Positions 46,251 through 57,671 of a stretch of DNA of 64,000 nucleotides are shown one piece after another (position 1 is the stretch's first letter; each line of letters begins with the position of its first letter). Source of the stretch: Zygaena filipendulae (Eukaryota; Arthropoda; Insecta; Lepidoptera; Zygaenidae); contig OU015653.1 of NCBI GenBank assembly GCA_907165275.2, positions 11,314,001 through 11,378,000 on the forward strand, in the 5' to 3' direction. The notes beneath the pieces are model-generated. The model saw only the letters and a program-made list of their open reading frames with translations, was not told the DNA's origin and made no database searches. The position numbers and the translations under genes were made by a program.

Positions 46251-46942
46251 GCGGCTACCAACCATGTATATCTCATATTAAATACTTGTAGATTTCAATC
46301 GCACGTTATGGCAAGTTGGAAACATTTTGCTTCGTGTCGTTCGCTATTTGCTACTTAGATATTATGACTGTCTTGAGTCAAGTGTCGGCCCGAGTGTGTA
46401 CCTACAGCTTTATTCTGAGCAACACCTTTATTTAGAAGTGACGCTCGCAGTCTTTTCCCGTTCCGAATTTATGATCTACCATCGTCCCCTCTCTATACTT
46501 TATCCCTGGAAACACCGCTTGAAAGGCAGAACACCCTGTTTATGAGAGCGTCGTGACTTGAAATTTACACCTCAGGTGTGCAAAGCATTATTAGTTATGA
46601 CTTTATTATATTTGTAACGGCGTAAAGTATATTGTTATTGTTTTCGTAAAGTATATTTTTGTGACAGGCGATTTTTATTAAAAACGTAGGCGGCGATTTT
46701 ACTCACTGAACCTCAATTTTTTTAGATTACTTTACTTATACCTGCTGAATTTTAAGTAAAAAGAATAATATATGTAAAAGGGAGTTTTTGAACAAACTAT
46801 TAATTTTTCTGTTTGAAACGTAAAGATAATATTATTATATAATATTTACCTATGGTTCACAGAAAACTAACTACGATAGTTTTCTTTTTCGTTTTAATTA
46901 AAATATTATAGGTACCTACTAAATTGAAGAAATCTGAATCTA
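46251..46942. other. Unassigned AT-rich sequence
   Basis: A 72-codon plus-strand frame at 46,327-46,545 has no recognised motif. The TA at 46,941-46,942 is the left target-site duplication of the mariner element. Confidence 0.45.
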
Positions 46943-48227
46943 GGGGCAAACCGAAATGATCGGGAATAAAAAAAACCACTTACAGGAACAAACAATATTT
47001 ACTTTTATTGTTTTTCGAAGTATTCTCCGTTGCAATCAATGCACTTTTGCATTCGCTCAAACCAATTATCGAAACAGTTATTCCAGTTTGAAGTTGGTAT
47101 AGTCAAAATGGTTGTTTTGTATGCATCAACTGCTTCATCTGGGTTCGAAAACCGCTGACCTCGTAATAAATCTTTGGTTCTTGGGAATGTAAAATAATCA
47201 TTGGGGCTTAAATCAGAACTGTACGGAGGATGGTCCATCAACTCCACGTTTTTGTGCTTTAAAAACTCAATCGTCTTTCGAGCGGTGTGGGAGCTTGCAT
47301 TGTCGTGATGCAGGATTATACGGCGTCTTGGGTTATCTTCACGCAGTTTGGATATTACTTCTGGCAAACAAACTGTTGTGTACCAATCAGCGTTAACTGT
47401 TCTATGTTCTTGCAAAGCGATTGTGGCAACGTGGCCTTTTTTTGAGACAAACGAAGCCACCATTTTTTTTGAAACACTGCGAGATCGTACAACTTTTGTT
47501 GGCTTGGTTTCGCCTTCGAACACCCAAACGGCGGATTGGTGTTTTCTTTCGGGTTCATATGAATATATCCATGATTCGTCACCTGTGACGATGTTATAAA
47601 TAGCATTTGAGATCCCTTTGTTGAAGCGTTGCAGAGTAATGCGACACCAATTGACACGAGCCGCTTTCTGTTCTTCCGTCAGGTTATGGGGTACCCAGCG
47701 GGAAACTAGTTTCCTGACATGTAACTCATCATGTAAAATCGTTTGGATTGCATTCATACCAATGTTTAAAGTCGCCCGCATCTGCTCATATGTCACATGT
47801 CTGTCATCCTTAATGATTTGGCGCACCATAGCTATGTTTTCAGGCGTTACCGCCGTTTTTGACCGACCTGTAGAGGGAAAGGTACTGAGAGATAATCGTC
47901 CGCATCGGAATTCTGTATACCAGCGATAAACCGTCGTTTGACTTGGTGCTTCACAGCCAAATAAGGCCACAAGTTCAGCAAGGCATGTTTCTTGTGATAA
48001 TCCTCGTCGAAAGTTATAATAAATAATCGCACGAAAATTTTCCCGTGTAAGCTTCATTTTCGCTATCCTCTTGTAAACTTAAAATTGACACTGTTCTTTT
48101 TTAAAATCTTTTCTTTCTAATTTTTATATGGCATTATATTAAAAAGAAAAGACGTTTTTATATAGCAAAAAGTTTTTAATCCAAGCTTAAGTATAATTAA
48201 TGTATTTCCGATCATTTCGGTTTGCCC
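46943..48227 (-). mobile_element. mariner transposon, near-complete
   Basis: A 1285-bp Tc1/mariner-superfamily DNA transposon flanked by TA (46,941-46,942 and 48,228-48,229). Terminal inverted repeats of about 27 bp share ggcaaaccgaaatgatcgg. They differ at two inner positions, and the left end has one extra G at its tip. The transposase gene reads right to left and fills most of the element. Length and layout match intact mariners (about 1.28 kb). Confidence 0.93.
47005..48057 (-). CDS. mariner transposase, intact
   Basis: A 350-residue DNA transposase, the usual mariner length, that would bind the terminal repeats and cut and paste the element at TA. An N-terminal paired helix-turn-helix region occupies about residues 1-110. 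The conserved linker WVPHNLTEEQ is at 121-130. The catalytic D,D34D triad is complete: D160 in TGDESW, D252 in HHDNASSH, D287 in SPNDYF, with 34 residues between the last two. The family's YSPDLAPND motif reads YSSDLSPND here. The C-terminus RMQKCIDCNGEYFEKQ is typical. The start is the ATG at 48,057, about 170 bases inside the right repeat. No stop or frameshift interrupts the frame, so it may be functional or recently active. It does not look like the irritans (Himar1) or cecropia types. The exact subfamily needs a tree. The short frames on either strand within it are shadows. Confidence 0.95.
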   Translation of the reverse strand: MKLTRENFRAIIYYNFRRGLSQETCLAELVALFGCEAPSQTTVYRWYTEFRCGRLSLSTFPSTGRSKTAVTPENIAMVRQIIKDDRHVTYEQMRATLNIGMNAIQTILHDELHVRKLVSRWVPHNLTEEQKAARVNWCRITLQRFNKGISNAIYNIVTGDESWIYSYEPERKHQSAVWVFEGETKPTKVVRSRSVSKKMVASFVSKKGHVATIALQEHRTVNADWYTTVCLPEVISKLREDNPRRRIILHHDNASSHTARKTIEFLKHKNVELMDHPPYSSDLSPNDYFTFPRTKDLLRGQRFSNPDEAVDAYKTTILTIPTSNWNNCFDNWFERMQKCIDCNGEYFEKQ

Positions 48228-48229
48228 TA

Positions 48230-50281
48230 GGTACTAACGCGAGCGAGCGTAACGTCACTTGCATTATATAAATGTATTATTTCTCCTCATTATATTATAA
48301 GTTTTTTTTTTCAAATATAATATATTGCGAGTCTTCTGCAAAAATACTATCAATTTTAATTTTTGTATAAGTACTTTATTTTTAAATAACTTCACACTTC
48401 CGAATCGCTTGCCACCATCTATTTGCACCTACTAAAATTTTAATATACCGACAATTTTTTCTCTAACCCCGACGATCTATTTATTTATACATCAGCTGAC
48501 TTTCAGCCCCGTGTTGTACGAAATCGAGTCGCTCATGCGGCGTGCCTACCTTTAAACAGCATCCCCTAAACAAATCCTCTGGAATTAAAAACCCAATCTA
48601 AGTTATCTCATACAATTACCGTCCACTTACAACGCCCCAGACGTTAGCTGGGGGTGGCTAATAATAATAAAAATGAAGGTGAACTCGTCACGTACTTAGT
48701 AAGTGGGCTCTGATTCCCCAGGGTCCCTCCGATGGGGATTCGAGGCGGGGACAGGAAGAGGAGAATGCAGTTGCAATTCCTACAACAGAGGAAGACCCCG
48801 TAATAATACTTACCTGGCAATCTACTTGAATGAAATGAATCCATAGAGATGTAATTTCTACATAGGTTTATAGTTGATATGATGAAATTATTATTTTTTT
48901 TTCAAAATTCAATAATTGCTATCATTTTATGTTTTTTCTTAGGTATTTTAACTTAACTTAAGAGTAAGTAATGCACTTTTTACACTTGAAAAAAAAAAAT
49001 CCAAAGTCAAGCTAAGCCTACTCGTAAGTCAGTAAATTTTAATTTCGCTGTTTCTCGGGAGAAAACTGCAAACTTGCAACATCTCTGTTTTTTATAACTT
49101 TACTATGGTAACGCGTTGGTTTTGTACTTCAATTTCGAATAATATTTTGAATGAAACTATCGCTCTAGGCTTCAACCAAAATAAAAAGTATTTTGGTCGA
49201 AGGCTCTAGTTATAATATCTATATGGCTTCCGCTATAGTACTTATATTAAGTCTTAACGGGTGGAATTAAGACATAATATTGTATGCCGTAAAATATCGT
49301 GTAATCATCATCGAACTAATATGAGTCGATAATTTGTCGCTTAAATAAAAAGTCCAAGTAGTACCTAAGTAAATCGATGAAGGCGTCAGGGCCGTATTTT
49401 CGAATCGTTCGAATTACTTTCGCACACAGAATCGCACATGCGCATGTTCACACAGTTTTTAAGCATTCAAATGCAAATCTTGCAATTCGAACGATTTAAA
49501 AATACCATCCCAGTACGCATCCCGTAGGTACTATGCCACTAGTCGGACATTCGGACCCCCGCCCGGTTCATCTGACTTTTTCTACTCGATTTGTGTATTT
49601 CATACATGGAGTACGTTGACAAACCATATAGGTTCGAGCCACTAACAACTAAATGCCACTCATAATAAGAGCAGCTAGCGCGAACCAATAAACAACCAAT
49701 CTTTCCAAAACCACTAATTAACCAATAAGCGCGTACCTACAACGCGATGCCGTGACGGAAAATTTGGCCTAGCACCCATCCTTACCGTGCGATAAAGAAA
49801 TTTATTCTAAAATTATTAAACGAACTCCTTACCTTACCCTTACCCTTACCCTTACCTTTACCCTTAGGAAGTACCTTACCCCAGTAAAAAAGTGATAAAA
49901 ATCGATAGTGTTGCTACTGAAAAACTTGCTTAACCTACCTTTTCAAGTAATTAAAAATGTAAGTGATATAATAATAATAACTACTAATATTATTGTAAAA
50001 TCTAAAAAAGGCACTTGATTTTGGTCAAATACGTCTATAATGATTCAATAAATCAATAATAATGTTTGTTTATAATTTTCAAAGTAGCACAACGAACTCC
50101 AAGGCAAATCGTGTGGTAATTTAGTTATATCATTTCCTCTTTATTAATATGTGATAATATGAAATGTATTCAAGCTCGAGACATAAATTAACTGCTTGCA
50201 AACAGCGTCGGTGCATTGCACTTGGATATGCCGATTTCATCGTATAAACGGTCAGCAAAATAAACTTGATAATACGTATTT
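48230..50281. other. Unassigned; GC-rich island and CCCTTA run
   Basis: A GC-richer island spans 48,600-48,840. At 49,826-49,868 there is a short cccttacccttaccctta run. The rest is AT-rich and unrecognised. Confidence 0.45.
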
Positions 50282-50457
50282 ATCTTTTTCTTTATAAATA
50301 AAAATCAATTTTTGTATGTTTGTCATCTATGCATTTGTATGTTCGGTCCGATTGTAATGAAACTTTTGCGGGTTATTCTGCCTACTTTCGCAAAGGTTCC
50401 TAATTCTGATATAAAGAGATCCTGCGGGAATTCTGAAACTCACGCGGGTGAACCTCC
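50282..50457 (+). mobile_element. Helitron-like copy
   Basis: tttataaataaaaatcaatt start, gattgtaatgaaacttttgc, gatcctgcgggaattctga, ctcacgcgggtgaacctcc. It has no terminal CTAG because it runs straight into the next copy. Confidence 0.6.
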
Positions 50458-50589
50458 GAAACGGTTTGACCAATTTTGACGGGACTTTCACTGCTAATTA
50501 GCTGATGTTATAAGGAGTAATTTAGGCTACTCTGGAGTTCCTGCGGGAATTCCGAAACTTACGCTGGTGAAACCTCGGGGCACAGCTAG
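50458..50589 (+). mobile_element. Helitron-like copy, 5'-truncated, in tandem
   Basis: ttgacgggactttcactgct, gttcctgcgggaattccg, tggtgaaacctcggggcac and CTAG at 50,586-50,589. Same subfamily as 44,535-44,817. Confidence 0.7.
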
Positions 50590-50698
50590 TGTATAATAAA
50601 TGGGAATACGTAAAACTTACAAATGTTATATTATCCTACATATTATATGTTAGAAAAAGAATAGGGGGATGTTTGGTGCGTTTTATCCTTATTATAAA

Positions 50699-50722
50699 TG
50701 AAGAAGAAGAAGAAGAAGAAAA
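50699..50722 (+). repeat. GAA microsatellite
   Basis: About seven gaa/aag triplets in a row. Confidence 0.85.
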
Positions 50723-50788
50723 TACATTTATTTCAGCACAACACACAAGAAAAAGAAACAAACATCAACAGTGCCTAATCTAAAGAGA

Positions 50789-51040
50789 CGATAAATGCGA
50801 AAGTGAGTTTGTTTGTTTGTTATGCTTTCAAGCCTTGGCGGCTCAACCGATCATACTTAGAGTACTTTCTATCTCGGAATTCCCGCGGGAACTCTGAAAT
50901 TAACGCCGGTGAAATGTCATGAAATTTTGCATACCTATTATAACACTTTGGCATTGATACAGAAACGGACATAGGGTACTATTTTCCTATTCCCGAGGGA
51001 TCTCCGAAATCAACGCGGGTAAACCGGGTAAAACGCAGGT
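50789..51040 (+). mobile_element. Helitron-like copy, internally duplicated
   Basis: 5' part gataaatgcgaaagtgagtt with a gtttgtttgtttgtta run, then gaattcccgcgggaactctg and acgccggtgaaatg. A second middle-to-end block follows: tcatgaaattttgcatacc, cggacatagggtac, tcaacgcgggtaaaccggg. Two 3' halves are joined. Confidence 0.65.
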
Positions 51041-51458
51041 CAAACCGTTAAAAGCTCTTGCAAGCAGCACGGAGTATGCTAACTGTCCAATAACAACAAG
51101 CATATCGATGCGCTGTGGTTTATTGAACTCATTCGCACCTTGACCCACGAACCCCGCAGGTTAGGTTCTCGTCATACATTAACATTAATATTATAATATT
51201 TGTAACGTTTACTTAAAATGCAATAGAGCTGATAAATCTTGTACAAAGAGGAACCGAGAATATTTTGGACTTTCCAACTGGATCTCTTTTTCTGATTTTT
51301 ATTTGTACTATGTAAATAATTTTACAAAGAAAGAAAGTTTGTTTGGTATTAATGTATAGAACTATACAGACCTGCTCCAGAAACGGTTTTTTAATTTTTA
51401 ATGGTTTTTTAGATAGTGTGGTCAAAAATTGTAAACACACTTACCGAACCCGTAGTAG
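51041..51458. other. Unassigned AT-rich sequence
   Basis: Nothing recognised. Confidence 0.45.
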
Positions 51459-51665
51459 GAGCTAGCTTTCAAGTAAGCCTGCAGGAATACACTGCTTAGC
51501 GACAGATTTTCAATTTGAAGGTTGTAGTTTGCCAGCCGGGTACTAGAAAGTACCTAACCATCATGCTATGGTTTCCTCACAATGTTTTCCTTCACCACTC
51601 ATGGTCTCTGATCTGAACCCTCGCCTTGTGGCGCTTCATTAGAACGCTCGAACCACTATTAGATA
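51459..51665 (-). repeat. tRNA-derived SINE
   Basis: Read on the minus strand: head with tagtggttcgagcg (A-box side) and gagggttcagatc (B box) at 51,660-51,610, then gtgaaggaaaacattgtgag and gaaaccatagcatgatgg. This body is familiar from lepidopteran SINEs. Confidence 0.65.
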
Positions 51666-53147
51666 TGTACAGGGATATCGACTTTTCACCAATAGGAAGT
51701 TACAGTATCGATGAGTAGCATATAATTATATATGTGTAATGTGTATATGATACTTTCATTCTAGGATAATGAGTTTGAAAGAGATTCTCGAATTTCACGC
51801 GCCAGGAACATCTATTTAGTACATATTGAGTACAATAGTGACCAGTAATTTAGTCTTGGAATAGGATATAAGTAGGGTATTTTTCATTTCGATATAAATA
51901 GTTCCTGAAGGAATTCCCAAAGTGACGTGTGTGAAACCATTTGAAGGGAAACATCGCAGCCATAGTTATTTATATTACGAAAAAAAGAACACGACATTTT
52001 AAGAACAACAAGTCGTAAATGCGGACAAGTGGATCCCGTCATCAATTTCAGCGAAAAGCCCCAACAAATTAAGCTACGTAAATATTAGAGAGGTCATATC
52101 TCAAAACGTCGGCAGGGCTTAAAACCTGAGGCACTTACAAACAACGACTCGATGACAAATAGCTCGCATACTTAGTAATGTAAAGCCTCAATACATTTTC
52201 GCAAATTGCATTCCACAGTTTTTTTTCCAAGTCTGTTATCAAAAATCGACGTGGAATCCGATTGGTGCAGTGAAGCCAATGAAAATGGAATGTTCTACGG
52301 AGCACGTTACGTTTGTTCAACGTCAGTAACTTACTTTGCTATTTAACTAATAACGATTAATTATGCAGATGACGGCACTTTGTGCTTTCGACTCGAAACG
52401 AGGTTATTAGCTTTTTGGTGTTTTTTTTTTCGTTCAGGTCTTTACACTAAAATGTCGGGTCAATATAAAATTTGCTTGTTAGATTTAAGCCGGCCGTTAC
52501 ACAGAGTGGGGCCCTTGTTATGGCAATCTCGTTTGGCCCTTTAATTCAGCAACGTTATAATGAAAGTTGCCTCCCGCCTTCGAGCTAATAAAAATAAATG
52601 CTAAAAGCAAGCCCAACTTTACGGGCAACACTTTGCTAAAACGTATTTTTAGTACGTACGTACTAATTGGTTCAGAATTTTTGTGTGCGCCATCCAGCAC
52701 TAACTGGTACGGTCAATGCTAAGCCCGCTTGAAATATGCTAATAGGTATTATGATTTAGTTGATTTTCATAGTTAAAAATAGAGTAATACCTACTTAGCA
52801 ATTATCATAAAAATAATTCATTAGCAATTACCTACCTTTAAAAGGTTTTTTTACTTTTATGTATAAATTTACTTTTACTTTTACTTTTAAAAAACATTTT
52901 TATTTATTATCTTTCAAGTTTGTAAAGTACTAACGTCCAATTAATCTCTCTTCGAGGCAGCTTTTGTGCTGATCTGAATAAAGCGAAGGCGACCCTTAGA
53001 CTTGGACTATAATAGGTCTGCAGGGCTACGAAAGCATCTACAGTTCTATTATATTGCGATGCAAATATTAGAAAAATATTGTGTAAATAATGTACCTATT
53101 ACTTAAAAAAATACAATCGTAAATAGAAACATAATAATAAATTTTAA
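51666..53147. other. Unassigned; GC-richer block 52,345-52,700
   Basis: The block is preceded by a strong acceptor-like ttttttttttcgttcag (ending near 52,437) and looks single-copy. A 30-codon frame follows it, but no donor was found. The rest is AT-rich. Confidence 0.4.
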
Positions 53148-53453
53148 TCTATCTATATATTATAATAAAAGAGTAGAATCCGCGATTCTGTACATTGAAT
53201 ATTTTTACCTAAAATTGAGAGGGGTGATAAAAGAAGAGTAACCAAGCACAAAAAAAAGTTTTTAAAATTATTTTCTGTCTGTCTGTCTGTCTATCAGTTC
53301 GCGATAATCTCCGAATCTGCATGCGGTTTTCACAGGTAAATTAAGCTTAGCCTGGAGCTACATATAGGCTTTGATTCATTGAAATCGGATGTCAGAAAAA
53401 AAAGTTGTTGTATAAAAACCTTTCGTGCGGTTGTAACCGCTGGGCACAGCTAG
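53148..53453 (+). mobile_element. Helitron-like copy, longest
   Basis: A 306-bp copy, TC at 53,148 after A and CTAG at 53,450-53,453 before T. It has a tctgtctgtctgtctatcag tract and cgtgcggttgtaaccgctg in place of the usual hairpin. Confidence 0.7.
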
Positions 53454-53559
53454 TTAAGAAATAAGGTAAACGTTTTCGACGAAATTATGTTTGAATCGAG
53501 ATACTAGGTATACAATTTTCATCTACCTACTTCATGAAATATTTTAAACGGAAGATATA

Positions 53560-53621
53560 TTCAATTTCTGTTTACAGAAATTGAAACCACTAGGTACTAT
53601 TTATAGTACCTAGTGGTTTCA
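53560..53621. repeat. Two overlapping perfect hairpins
   Basis: First: ttcaatttctgt (53,560-53,571) with 53,574-53,585. Second: tgaaaccactaggtactat (53,582-53,600) with 53,603-53,621. Both are perfect with a two-base loop tt, and they share 53,582-53,585. Confidence 0.9.
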
Positions 53622-53848
53622 TGTCTACGTAACGTCATATGAAAAAAGAACGTTACTGATGAATCATTAAAAAAAACTGAACCAAAAAATCATTGTTTTA
53701 CTCGGGTGAACGATCTTTTCATACAATTTACTGGCGCATCAGCGAGAATACAAAGAAAAGGTCGTTGTTTTACCCTTAAGGTATGTTTGAATTTTCATTA
53801 ACAATATATGTATAGTTATACGAATATAATTGGATAGTTAAGCAACAG

Positions 53849-54030
53849 AATATCTGGGCGACCGAGCTTCGCTCGTAGCGCCATCTGTTGTTAAGCAGAA
53901 AAGCAATACCAAGCACTGATTTTTCATTGCCTGAAAACAAGGTTAAAATGAAGTTTTCTAAAAATTAAACCAATAAACAAGATCGATTAAGCGCCCCCGA
54001 AACCCGTGCATACTTTTCATGATTTGGTAA
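53849..54030 (-). repeat. Dispersed repeat with cgagcttcgctcg hairpin
   Basis: Starts aatatctgggcgaccgagct, contains tagcgccatctgttgttaag and aagatcgattaagcgcccc. The far end is eroded compared with 59,242-59,506. Confidence 0.6.
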
Positions 54031-54536
54031 ATTGATAAAAATTTGCCTGGCCTGTAGGTAGTCTTTCGTTTTGGGATAATCCGGGCTTAAAAATACAAAT
54101 ACATTAATATAAGAACGTACCTAGCCATTATTATTTTTGCTTACCTTCTCTTTGATCAGCAAAGCTCTCGTTTCGTAATTAATTGTAAACATTCTAACGA
54201 ATCATTTGGTTGGAATAGTTAGAATCATAAATTCATCAGGGTAAATCCGCTAGTTTTGTGTCCCAACTTTTACGTAACTATACGTACATCTAGGTAGCGG
54301 GTACACACACACAAGTCAGTAACTCGGCGATACGAAACGTAGATTCTCGACGTTCCTACGTATATACCTTACTCATTGTTCGACGCAAACAATGACTGTT
54401 CCAGTGGGCAGTGCATGGTTGACTCTGTAGACACACGGGTTATCCAGTTAGTTATCAAGACTACGTTAAACAAGGTTTCAGATTTAAATCTGAAAGATTC
54501 TCGACGTTCACACTTAGTAAACTAGACATAGGTGAT
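54031..54536. other. Unassigned AT-rich sequence
   Basis: Nothing recognised. Confidence 0.45.
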
Positions 54537-54665
54537 AGAAATAAAACTTAAGTGTTTGTTTGTAATTCCAAAGTAACAGCTGTAACTTGGGTACTTTTAT
54601 TTTAGAAAAAAATAGTTCCTGCAGGAATTCCGAAACTCGCGCGGGTTTTCACAAGGCACAGCTTG
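54537..54665 (+). mobile_element. Helitron-like copy, internally deleted
   Basis: ttaagtgtttgtttgtaatt start, gttcctgcaggaattccg, actcgcgcgggttttcac, terminal cacagcttgt in place of CTAG. Confidence 0.6.
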
Positions 54666-55845
54666 TAATAAATATTACTTATACACAAAGAGCTTCAATT
54701 CTGCGAACGCAAACACAACCTAGGTCTACCTCCTTCAATAAAGTTGTCTCCATACTTATTCCCATGCTCACATAACTTACACTAAATCGGTCAAGGGATG
54801 TGTAAGGAGACCCTTAGCGAAGTAGGATTGCAATCCACGTGAGTAAAATTGATGACCTAGGTCCTAGATTGTCATAACAAGCAAATCGAATACCTAAATA
54901 CCTACCTACTTCGATACTGACAGTCGGACAGCTAGACAAACAGTTTATTTACTATTTTGTTTCATATTATACAAAGAAGAAATTGAATGTGTTTTAACTC
55001 AAAGTTGACCAGTTCCCTTTATAAATCTCTCCTTCGGCAAATAGGTTTTTACTTTATATGTTAATTTTTTTTATAAACAAATTCAAATCATGAAAGAACT
55101 TGAACATATGAACACTCAAGTGTTCGCGTAATATAGACTTTACACTTGAGTTAGCTGAAATACTTGATGTAGTAGTCTTGTCTTCATTTCAACAACATCC
55201 TTCTAGTTAGCTCTATCATAGGCTATTGTGTCAACCCTACCATTTTTTTCTCCGTTCTTGTCACGGGCGTCGCCCAATTAAATTCTGTAAAGTGATGAGA
55301 TTGCCACAAAGGCATCAGTAGCCTTTTGTCCAATCAGCCGGGCAAATGAGCGGCCCCGCCGGGCTGGTAATGTAGAAAAAAAAAAAACTTGTTTTCATTT
55401 AAAATTGGAGAGCAGCAAAACAAAAGTTCACAATTTGAATTCGTAAAAAAAGTTTAGCGGCTAGACAGGTACACTAATTCTGTAAACCCACTGGTTATTC
55501 TTATAAAAATCAATGTTAAGTAGGTACATAAAAGGTTAGGTATAGTAGAATTTTATTGTAAGTATTTATGTTAGGTATATTAATTGCAATCATAATATCT
55601 CTTAAATTCTTCATCAAAATTAATGAACAAAAAAAAAAAAAAAGTTTAAAGCATACCTACATACCTACCTAAGTTCCCGTCTATTGTAAACATAGATAAA
55701 TATTTAAATAATATTTTCACTCTGATAATAATTAAATATTACTAAATAGGATTTACGCGGACCTAACGGTCAGTATTTTGTATACTGATAAGTAGGCATA
55801 CCTAACATAGTAAATGCGTTATAAATGGTTCTCAAATCAAAAAGT
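54666..55845. other. Unassigned sequence
   Basis: A GC-rich gcggccccgccgggctgg at about 55,350 followed by a 13-A run (55,375 onward) could be the 3' end of an unrecognised retroposon. Otherwise nothing. Confidence 0.4.
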
Positions 55846-56140
55846 ATTTTTTAATACAGTTGCTCAAAAAGTGGCGTATTGCAGGGACGTTTAGCGTTCG
55901 GGATGTGGGCTATTACATACTCGAGCTTTTTGTTTGCCTTTCCCGAACTCGTGCGTTCTCTTTGCCAACTGTCAAAAATGGCGACACGACTTTTACACAC
56001 TTTTTGCATTGCGAAACGTAGGTTTCGCATTACTAATACGACTAGCGCCATCTCTTGATCACAGTTGGAACTTAGTTGAGTTTGTTGTGTTTTTGATATT
56101 TTATTAAATTGCTTAATTTTTTCGTAACTGTATTAAAAAT
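55846..56140. mobile_element. Possible MITE
   Basis: Inverted ends: ttttttaatacagttgctca at left and the complement of cgtaactgtattaaaaa at right, about 295 bp apart. The interior is GC-richer than the flanks. Confidence 0.45.
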
Positions 56141-56155
56141 AGTTGTTCAGTACAC

Positions 56156-56265
56156 GTGCGGAACCGTCATTGCAACTAGTTCCGACTGTCAACCCTCACC
56201 TTCGGCTGCGCCTCGGCTCGGGTAGACATTTGTCGGAACTCTTTGCAATGACAGGCTTTCCGCAC
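56156..56265. mobile_element. 110-bp hairpin element
   Basis: Long imperfect inverted arms. gtgcggaaccgtcattgcaa at left corresponds to gtgcggaaagcctgtcattg in the complement of the right end. Both continue through agttccgac. The GC-rich centre holds ccttcggctgcgcctcgg. It could form an almost complete foldback. Confidence 0.65.
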
Positions 56266-57452
56266 TTATAATGAAATATACTATATTTTGTTCGCGCTCT
56301 GCTCACTGTTGAAACCTGAAAATCGAGCACTTATTCAAAATAGTGTTGTTTGTAGACTGATAAATTATAAGAGATTTTTCACTGACAAACATCGTTTGTA
56401 AACCTAAATTAGTCTAATATAAGCCCTATTACTCTGAAAAACTTACTTTTTATTAATATGTACTTACATCGCAATTTTTAAACAAGACGGCCTGATCTTT
56501 TATGACAAACCAATTACAATTTGTGCCTATTTAGATTTTTCACTTGATGATTTTTATATAGCGACAAATTGTGAAAGGAAAAAAAATATTTTTCTGGAGG
56601 TCTCTCTAACAACGCTCCTAAAATGAGAAATACGTTTCGTTTTTACTTAATTAATTTAGGAACGAGCTTTGGGTCGCCTTTACCGAATCAAGTTTGTTTG
56701 TTATAAGTGGCTTGCGTTTATATAATAACCTTAAAATATAAATGTAGGCAAAATGAAAGTTAATCCATATACTTTGCTTGAATAAATCTTTCTTTTCTTA
56801 TCTTTTTCTTTTCATTTATAAACTAAAAACCCAAGATCGACATATTAAAATTCAGGGTTAGGTACACGTCCTCAAAAAAAATCCATGAAACTGAAATGAA
56901 AGGAATCAGAAGATAGTCCTTTTTGATTTGTACGTATACATAAAAATACAGCTTTATTTAGTAAATTTTGAATGGCCATGTAAACTACCTTTTCTATAAC
57001 TATAGAAACATATTATACATGTTTTTTGTGCAAAATATACGTGAACTCTACCAAAAAAAAAGATAAGATACTTAGCGTTATTGGGAAACGTTGTGTAAAT
57101 AGGCATTCACATAATGTACATAATTATATATTCAAATAAGTTTGAAATTTACTTGAATTTTTTATATATGTAGGTCAGCATACTATATCGTCTCGTGTAT
57201 CAGTTAGGTACGTTAATCAAAACTAACAGAATAACTATAGCTATAAAAATCAGTATGAGTAATATAATGTTGTCTCCTTTAGTTAATTTTATAACGCGCT
57301 ATAAAACATTTTGTACCATAATACTCTTAGAAGGGACTAAACGATTTAGTGCTCAGTTTCGAGCCACTCTCGCTGTTAATACGTATGAAGTTGTAAATTC
57401 CTTAACGACGATACAGTCGCAGTAAAAACAGCGATTGTTCTTTTATAAAATA
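56266..57452. other. Unassigned; possible LINE tail
   Basis: At about 56,782 the words tgcttgaataaatctttct match the LINE tail inserted at 42,999-43,110. The 76-codon frame at 57,195-57,425 is not recognised. Confidence 0.4.
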
Positions 57453-57648
57453 CTAGCTGTCCCCCGCGGTTTCACCCGCGGTAATTTCAAATTTCCCGCG
57501 GGAATTACAGGATAAAATATCTATAAACCTCCCTCGTGAATCACTTTATCTATGGGTGAAAACCGTATGAAAATCCATTACGTAGTTTTAAAGATCTAAG
57601 CATATACTTAAGGACAGACAGACAGCGGGAAGCGACTTTGTTTCATAC
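57453..57648 (-). mobile_element. Helitron-like copy
   Basis: CTAG at 57,453, perfect hairpin ccgcggtttcacccgcgg, tttcccgcgggaattacag. The 5' half (tatgggtgaaaaccgtatg, aggacagacagacagcggg) differs from the main subfamily. Confidence 0.75.
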
Positions 57649-57671
57649 TAGTGATGCGAGGATAATACATA

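Noticed and set aside
47348..47929. Plus-strand frames and short minus-strand frames inside the mariner
   Set aside because: They overlap the well-supported transposase in other frames.
49826..49868. Telomere-like cccttacccttaccctta run
   Set aside because: Insect telomeres are (CCTAA)n/(TTAGG)n. This is a short imperfect CCCTTA repeat, best seen as simple sequence.
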